64,000 bases of DNA from DASWJZ01 sp963761005 (GTDB lineage Bacteria > Pseudomonadota > Alphaproteobacteria > Rhizobiales > Afifellaceae), in NCBI GenBank assembly GCA_963761005.1, contig CAVXFK010000008.1:124001-188000 (forward strand), given 5' to 3'. Shown in pieces: positions 60,369 to 64,000 of this stretch. The notes beneath the pieces were generated by a model, which was given only the letters and a program-made list of their open reading frames with translations, searched no databases and was not told where the DNA came from. Numbering within the stretch: position 1 is the stretch's first letter; each line of letters opens with the position of its first letter. The translations under genes and the position numbers were made by a program.

Positions 60369-60879
60369 TCAAATCTTACGGCTGTCGTATGCCCAATGGA
60401 GCAGCGCCTGGCGCTGCCGTCGGCGGCAGTAGATGTCGCCCGGCTCGCAGTTCTTTCGGATCTGCGCCACGTGTCGGCGGATCGCCTTCCAGCGCTTGAT
60501 CTGTCGCGCGTCCTCCTCCGGCATTCGCCTGCCGAGAAAATAGCGGCAATACCACTGGAACCAGCCCCGCGGATCGTCGGGATGTATCCAGCCCTTCCGT
60601 CGCCACTCTGAAAGCGGCTGACTGGCGTCGACGCCGAAGCAGTTGAGCGCCTTGTCCGCGGGCCCGTCGGCGAGCCTCGCGCCCTTGAACCACGCCGCCG
60701 GAAACTCGTTTCGGCAGTCCGTCATGTACTTCCCGCCAAAGACACCGAGCTTCAGCATTTCTGCAGGCGTCAGCTCCGGCTTGAATTCCGGATCGAAGTT
60801 CCTCCCCGCTGAACTCGGTCAGCGCGTAGCGATAGCCCTGCTGCATCCGGTCGTTGACGACAACGGTTCGGTGGACCAT
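60369..60879 (-). CDS. Conserved hypothetical protein (frameshifted as sequenced)
   Basis: About 169 residues corrected. The N-terminal part (MVHRTVVVNDRMQQGYRYAL, from ATG 60879) and the rest (NFDPEFKPELTPAEMLKLGV, FGGKYMTDCRNEFPAAWF) join if one base of the C run at 60804-60807 is removed. Conserved blocks include NCFGVDASQPLSEWRRKGWI, HPDDPRGWFQWYCRYFLGRR, and CEPGDIYCRRRQRQALLHWA. I recall the family as widely conserved in bacteria, plants and fungi, without known function. Starts 10 bases after cueR on the same strand. Confidence 0.75.
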
Positions 60880-60889
60880 CGCGGCCGGC

Positions 60890-61297
60890 TCAATTCGATG
60901 CGGTCGCGCGTTTGCGGCCGGCGAGATCTTCAAGGATCGGGCAGTCGGGGCGATGGTCGCCGTGGCAGGCGTTCACCAGCGTCGACAGCGTCTTCCGCAT
61001 CGCCTTCAGCTCGGCGACCTTGGCGTCGATCTCGCCGATATGCGCTTCAGCGAGCCGACGCACATCGGCGCTAGCACGGCGCTTGTCTGCATAAAGCGAG
61101 AGAAGCCGCCGGCAATCTTCGATCGAGAAGCCGAGCGCCCGGGCGCGCCTCAGGAAGCGCAGATTGTGGAGCGCGTTCTCGGAGTAGTCGCGATAGTTGT
61201 TGTCGCGCCGATCCGAGCGGACGAGCCCGATCTCCTCATAGTAGCGGATGGTCTTCGTCGGCAGGCCGCTTGCCCGCGCCGCTTCGCCGATATTCAT
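60890..61297 (-). CDS. cueR: Copper-responsive MerR-type regulator CueR
   Basis: 135 residues from ATG 61297. MerR helix-turn-helix (MNIGEAARASGLPTKTIRYY, then EEIGLV) and dimerisation helix. The metal loop has CHGDHRPDC, a Cys-x7-Cys pair characteristic of monovalent-metal (Cu(I)/Ag/Au) sensors. No copper ATPase gene is in the window, so its main targets lie elsewhere or it controls itself and the following gene. Confidence 0.9.
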   Translation of the reverse strand: MNIGEAARASGLPTKTIRYYEEIGLVRSDRRDNNYRDYSENALHNLRFLRRARALGFSIEDCRRLLSLYADKRRASADVRRLAEAHIGEIDAKVAELKAMRKTLSTLVNACHGDHRPDCPILEDLAGRKRATASN

Positions 61298-61331
61298 CGT
61301 GCTCTCCCTGCCCGATACCCACTGAAGAGAT

Positions 61332-61354
61332 GGTTCCAGCCGCTGGAAGGTCAA
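61332..61354 (-). promoter_or_regulatory. MerR/CueR-type operator and promoter of cueR
   Basis: On the minus strand a TTGACC -35 element is fused to the dyad CCTTCCAGC/GGCTGGAACC, the layout of CueR-regulated promoters (CCTTCC, seven bases, GGAA). It lies 35-57 bases upstream of the cueR ATG, so autoregulation is likely. The -10 element is weak. A TTG within this -35 box could be mistaken for an upstream start codon. Confidence 0.65.
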
Positions 61355-62280
61355 GCCGCGCCGGCTTTAAGCGGCGAGCGCGGATGAAGCAGGAAGAGCG
61401 CCATCAGAAGGAAACTCGCGACGCTCAGAAGCCCGACGAGTAATGCATCGAGCACCGACCAGCCGCCGGCGTCGAGCGCACGGCTCGTGAAGAGCGCACC
61501 GCCCGAGAGCCAGCTCATGTGTGATACGATGAGGATGCCGAAGGAATTCAGCCCAAGATGCACGCCGACCCCGGCGCCGAGGTTGCCAGTCCTGACGACG
61601 AGCACGGTCGCGAGCACCGCGAAAGCGCCGATGCTCAAGAGCATTGCCCCCTTCATCGACGGCTCGGACTGCGCGTCCCAGTGGAGGATGGTGAAGAGTG
61701 CGATCGGGATCAGCGCCCAGATGAGCGGGCTCTTGAAGCGGGCGGCGAGCGACTGCGTGAGGTAGCCGCGAAACATCAGCTCCTCCGCCGAGACCTGCAC
61801 GCCGAGAAGAAGCGCGAGCGGCGCGAGCCAGAGAAGCCAGGCGCCGATGCTCATCGCGCTTCGCCGCAGCGACGGATCGACGAAGTAGGTCGCGAGCTCG
61901 CCGAGCGCCGACGCGATGAGCGATGCTGTGAGCCCGCGCCAGAAATCGCGCCACGACAGACGAGCTTCAGCACCGAGCACCGTGCCGAACGGCCGACGGT
62001 CCACGGCCTTGACCGCGAGAAGGACACCGAAGCTCATGCCGAAGAAGGTGGTGAGGGCCGCCGCCACGCCCTCCGGCGAGGCAAGAAAATTGTTGACGGC
62101 AGCGCGCGCATCCACGTTGCCCGAGCCGAATCCGCCGAGTGTCGCTCCGAGAAGCATCACCGCGAGGGTGACCAGCACCCAGACGAAAAGTATCAGCACG
62201 ACGCCCACAGCGAGGCGCCAGAGCGAAAGCCGCCCTTCTCGGGCTCTGTCGACGTAGCGGAGGAAGGCGGCGGAGATCAT
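61351..62280 (-). CDS. CPBP-family intramembrane protease
   Basis: 309 residues with about eight membrane helices. The three ABI/CPBP motifs are intact: SAEELMFRGYL (EExxxR), LFTILHW (FxxxH) and HLGLNSF (HxxxN). Bacterial members are linked to peptide maturation or self-immunity, but the substrate here is unknown. Stands alone upstream of cueR on the same strand. Confidence 0.88.
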   Translation of the reverse strand: MISAAFLRYVDRAREGRLSLWRLAVGVVLILFVWVLVTLAVMLLGATLGGFGSGNVDARAAVNNFLASPEGVAAALTTFFGMSFGVLLAVKAVDRRPFGTVLGAEARLSWRDFWRGLTASLIASALGELATYFVDPSLRRSAMSIGAWLLWLAPLALLLGVQVSAEELMFRGYLTQSLAARFKSPLIWALIPIALFTILHWDAQSEPSMKGAMLLSIGAFAVLATVLVVRTGNLGAGVGVHLGLNSFGILIVSHMSWLSGGALFTSRALDAGGWSVLDALLVGLLSVASFLLMALFLLHPRSPLKAGAA

Positions 62281-62470
62281 CGGCGGGCCCTGGTGGACAC
62301 GATATCAGGATGGACGACGCCATTCCGAGCGGAATCGCAAGCCTCTTCCCGGTGCCGCCTGTGCTTCCGCCGCAACATCGCGGCGCCGCCATGGCCAAGC
62401 CACGCTGAACGGCGTGTTTAGGGTTGCTTTCCAGGCGCAGTGCGGCTTCGCTACCGTCTCTGCCGAGGGG

Positions 62471-63874
62471 GTGTCGTTGAAGCGGTTTTGCGCGTGCGCG
62501 TCCATGCTTGCGGCATTTCTGCCGGCGGCGGCGTTCGCAATCGATCTGCCGGCGGACTCCGGCCAGACCAACTGGTTCGTGCGCACCAATTTCCTCGGCG
62601 GCATCTCGAGCGCACCCGGCTCCTTCGCCACGCTGCCGCCCGGCGCGACAGGCGGCCACCAGACCTCCTACCAGCCGCAAGAATATTTCGGCGCCGGCGC
62701 CGGACTCGGTTACCGGTTCTCCGCGTGGGGCGTTCCCTTCAGCGCCGTCTTCGACAGCAGCCTGAGCTTTCGCCACGACACCGATGTCGCGGTCGTTCCC
62801 GGGGGCACCCCGAACTACAAAGGCAATCTCCAGGCCGTCGATCTCAGGCTTAGCCTTCTTGCCGACGTGCTCGATTTCGGCTGGGGGCACTTCTATGTCG
62901 GCGGCGGCATCGGCGCGACCCGCGTCAGGACCGAGGTCGAGTTCGAGGGAACGCCGACATCGGTCGTGAGCACGGATTGGAAGGCGTCGCCTTCGGTTGA
63001 GGCGGGAATCGCGTTCACCGGGTTCTCGCGGCGCGTCATCCCCTATGTCGGCTATCGCTTCCGCTGGGTCGGAGACACGGAATCCGGAACCTTCTCCGAC
63101 GGCTCGAAGGTCCGCTACAAGAACTTCAACATCCACGACATCATGCTCGGGTTCAACGTCCCGCTGCAGCCCTACACGCCGACGACCTCCGTCTACGTCG
63201 ATCTGAATCCGTCGGTCGTTCCGAGTGAGAAGTTCTGGACCGGCTTCCATGTCGGTGCGTTCGGCGGCTGGGGCGTCGCCGAGGATTTCAAAGTCGGCGG
63301 GCTCGCCGATTCGACCGGCACCCCCTACAACGCCGCGAACACTTACGGCCTCGGCAGCAACGGGCCGCTCGCGGGCGGGGAGATCGGCGTCGACTGGCAA
63401 TGGCGCTGGGTTGTGCTCGGACTCTCCGGCGAAGCCGGGGCCCTGGCCCTTGACGGTTCGGCGACCGATCCGGCCTCGCCCGGCAGCGACACGAAGACAT
63501 CGCTTTCCTCCGACTGGTACGGCGGAATGTCGGTGCGAGCTGGCCTCGCCTACGACCGCTTCCTCGCCTTCGGCCGCGTCGGCGCCTTCTATCTGAACGC
63601 CGACGCGAAGACCGTCGACAACTGCACGGTAGCACCGTGCGGACCGGCCACCGCCTCGGCGTCCGAGAACGACATCCTCTTCGGCTGGTTTCTCGGCGCG
63701 GGCGCCGAATACGCGCTCTCCGACCATTGGAGCGTCGGCGCCGAGTACCGCTTTTTCCACCTGAACGACAACCTGCAGCCGGCCGGCACATCGAGCTCGC
63801 TCGGCGCAGTCGCGCAGGAGGTCGAGCGGAGACCGATCAACGCCGCCCGCGCTTCGATCAATTTCCGCTGGTAG
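62471..63874 (+). CDS. Outer-membrane protein with two tandem beta-barrel units
   Basis: About 467 residues from GTG 62471, signal peptide FCACASMLAAFLPAAAFAID. Residues about 30-235 alternate polar and hydrophobic strands (FGAGAGLGYRFSAWGVPFSA, HFYVGGGIGATRVRTEVEF, VIPYVGYRFRWVGDTES) and end LGFNVPLQ. A second unit starts FWTGFHVGAFGGWGVAEDF, contains GGEIGVDWQWRWVVLGLSGE, and ends with terminal aromatic ASINFRW. The second half resembles OmpA-like/Omp25-type porins. The two halves may be separate 8-strand barrels or one larger barrel. Confidence 0.8.
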   Translation: MSLKRFCACASMLAAFLPAAAFAIDLPADSGQTNWFVRTNFLGGISSAPGSFATLPPGATGGHQTSYQPQEYFGAGAGLGYRFSAWGVPFSAVFDSSLSFRHDTDVAVVPGGTPNYKGNLQAVDLRLSLLADVLDFGWGHFYVGGGIGATRVRTEVEFEGTPTSVVSTDWKASPSVEAGIAFTGFSRRVIPYVGYRFRWVGDTESGTFSDGSKVRYKNFNIHDIMLGFNVPLQPYTPTTSVYVDLNPSVVPSEKFWTGFHVGAFGGWGVAEDFKVGGLADSTGTPYNAANTYGLGSNGPLAGGEIGVDWQWRWVVLGLSGEAGALALDGSATDPASPGSDTKTSLSSDWYGGMSVRAGLAYDRFLAFGRVGAFYLNADAKTVDNCTVAPCGPATASASENDILFGWFLGAGAEYALSDHWSVGAEYRFFHLNDNLQPAGTSSSLGAVAQEVERRPINAARASINFRW

Positions 63875-63884
63875 CCGCCCCCGC

Positions 63885-63926
63885 CGGAGCGCCTTGTCGG
63901 CGCCTGCCGGCAGGGTCTATTTTTTG
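63885..63926 (+). terminator. Possible terminator after the barrel gene
   Basis: GCGCC and GGCGC arms, then a further GCCGGC palindrome, precede a run of six T at about 63920-63925. Confidence 0.4.
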
Positions 63927-63989
63927 AGCCATCCACGCCACGAGCCCCGGAGCGCCGACGCGCGCCCCGCAGGTGCAAGGAGGCTCAAC

Positions 63990-64000
63990 ATGTGCCGCAA
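63990..64000 (+). CDS. Start of a probable DUF2277 gene (cut by the right edge)
   Basis: An AAGGAGG ribosome site precedes ATG 63990, and the first codons read Met-Cys-Arg followed by an AA-starting codon. DUF2277 proteins begin MCRNIK, so the match is suggestive, but only three full codons are visible. Confidence 0.4.

Noticed and set aside
61298..61354. TTG-initiated longer form of cueR
   Set aside because: The TTG is the first three bases of the TTGACC -35 element of the CueR-type promoter, and MerR proteins start at the ATG.

Overview
The window is a GC-rich chromosomal segment of an alphaproteobacterium, most likely order Hyphomicrobiales (Rhizobiales). The evidence is the gene order xerD-aroK-aroB, the cobST pair, the fdxA-carD pair, the F1-ATPase operon atpHAGDC separated from its Fo genes, the mdh-sucCDAB-lpdA operon, a BA14K-family protein, an Omp19/AprI-type lipoprotein and a Sinorhizobium-like frc transporter. 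I found no rRNA, tRNA, CRISPR array, insertion sequence or prophage. Most of the window is core chromosome with small accessory insertions.

Layout. 1-2083: a TIR-transmembrane-TPR repeat protein running off the left edge. 2084-5341: xerD, aroK, aroB and convergent bolA. 5412-10905: a J-domain protein, cobS, cobT, a secreted phytase/esterase-like protein and a spermidine-synthase-like protein. 10854-18201: a queuosine-precursor-type transporter, rpmB, a DUF3108 protein, a large Suv3-like helicase coupled to an S4 protein, fdxA, and carD with its own promoter and terminator. 18333-23243: ATP synthase F1 operon. 23672-28526: BA14K protein, priA, fsa, xerC and a small secreted peptide. 28619-38853: gntK, then lpdA, a MAPEG protein, sucB, sucA, sucD, a small membrane protein, sucC and mdh. 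39045-42902: histone-H1-like peptide, zapE, Omp19-like lipoprotein, acyltransferase, serine hydrolase. 42910-50213: sugar/polyol locus with an SDR, a relic of a zinc-type alcohol dehydrogenase, an frcBCA-like ABC transporter, a divergent ROK regulator and xylB. 50259-55159: VOC protein and the succinate dehydrogenase cluster with two extra genes between sdhA and sdhB. 55296-56528: a decayed TPR-repeat gene related to the one at the left edge. 56530-60327: an EmrAB-type efflux pair and its divergent TetR regulator with duplicated operators. 60369-64000: a conserved hypothetical, cueR, a CPBP protease, a tandem beta-barrel protein and the first codons of a probable DUF2277 gene.

The mdh-suc-lpdA and sdh clusters supply most of the reactions from 2-oxoglutarate to oxaloacetate. 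The frc-like/ROK/xylB cluster would import and phosphorylate a sugar or polyol. The emrAB/tetR and cueR/CPBP ends are stress and export modules.

A major caveat is that many conserved genes (bolA, priA, xerC, sdhA, sdhC, a serine hydrolase, a conserved hypothetical and others) are broken by single-base indels where one extra or missing base restores the family sequence exactly. Because priA and sdh are core genes, I read most of these as residual sequencing or assembly indels. The 102-codon alcohol dehydrogenase relic (an in-frame internal deletion) and the decayed TPR gene (with an in-frame nonsense codon) look like genuine decay. I found no clearly new multi-gene system; the best candidates for novelty are the TIR-TM-TPR protein, the duplicated TetR operators, the fused double barrel protein and the small genes inserted in the suc and sdh operons.
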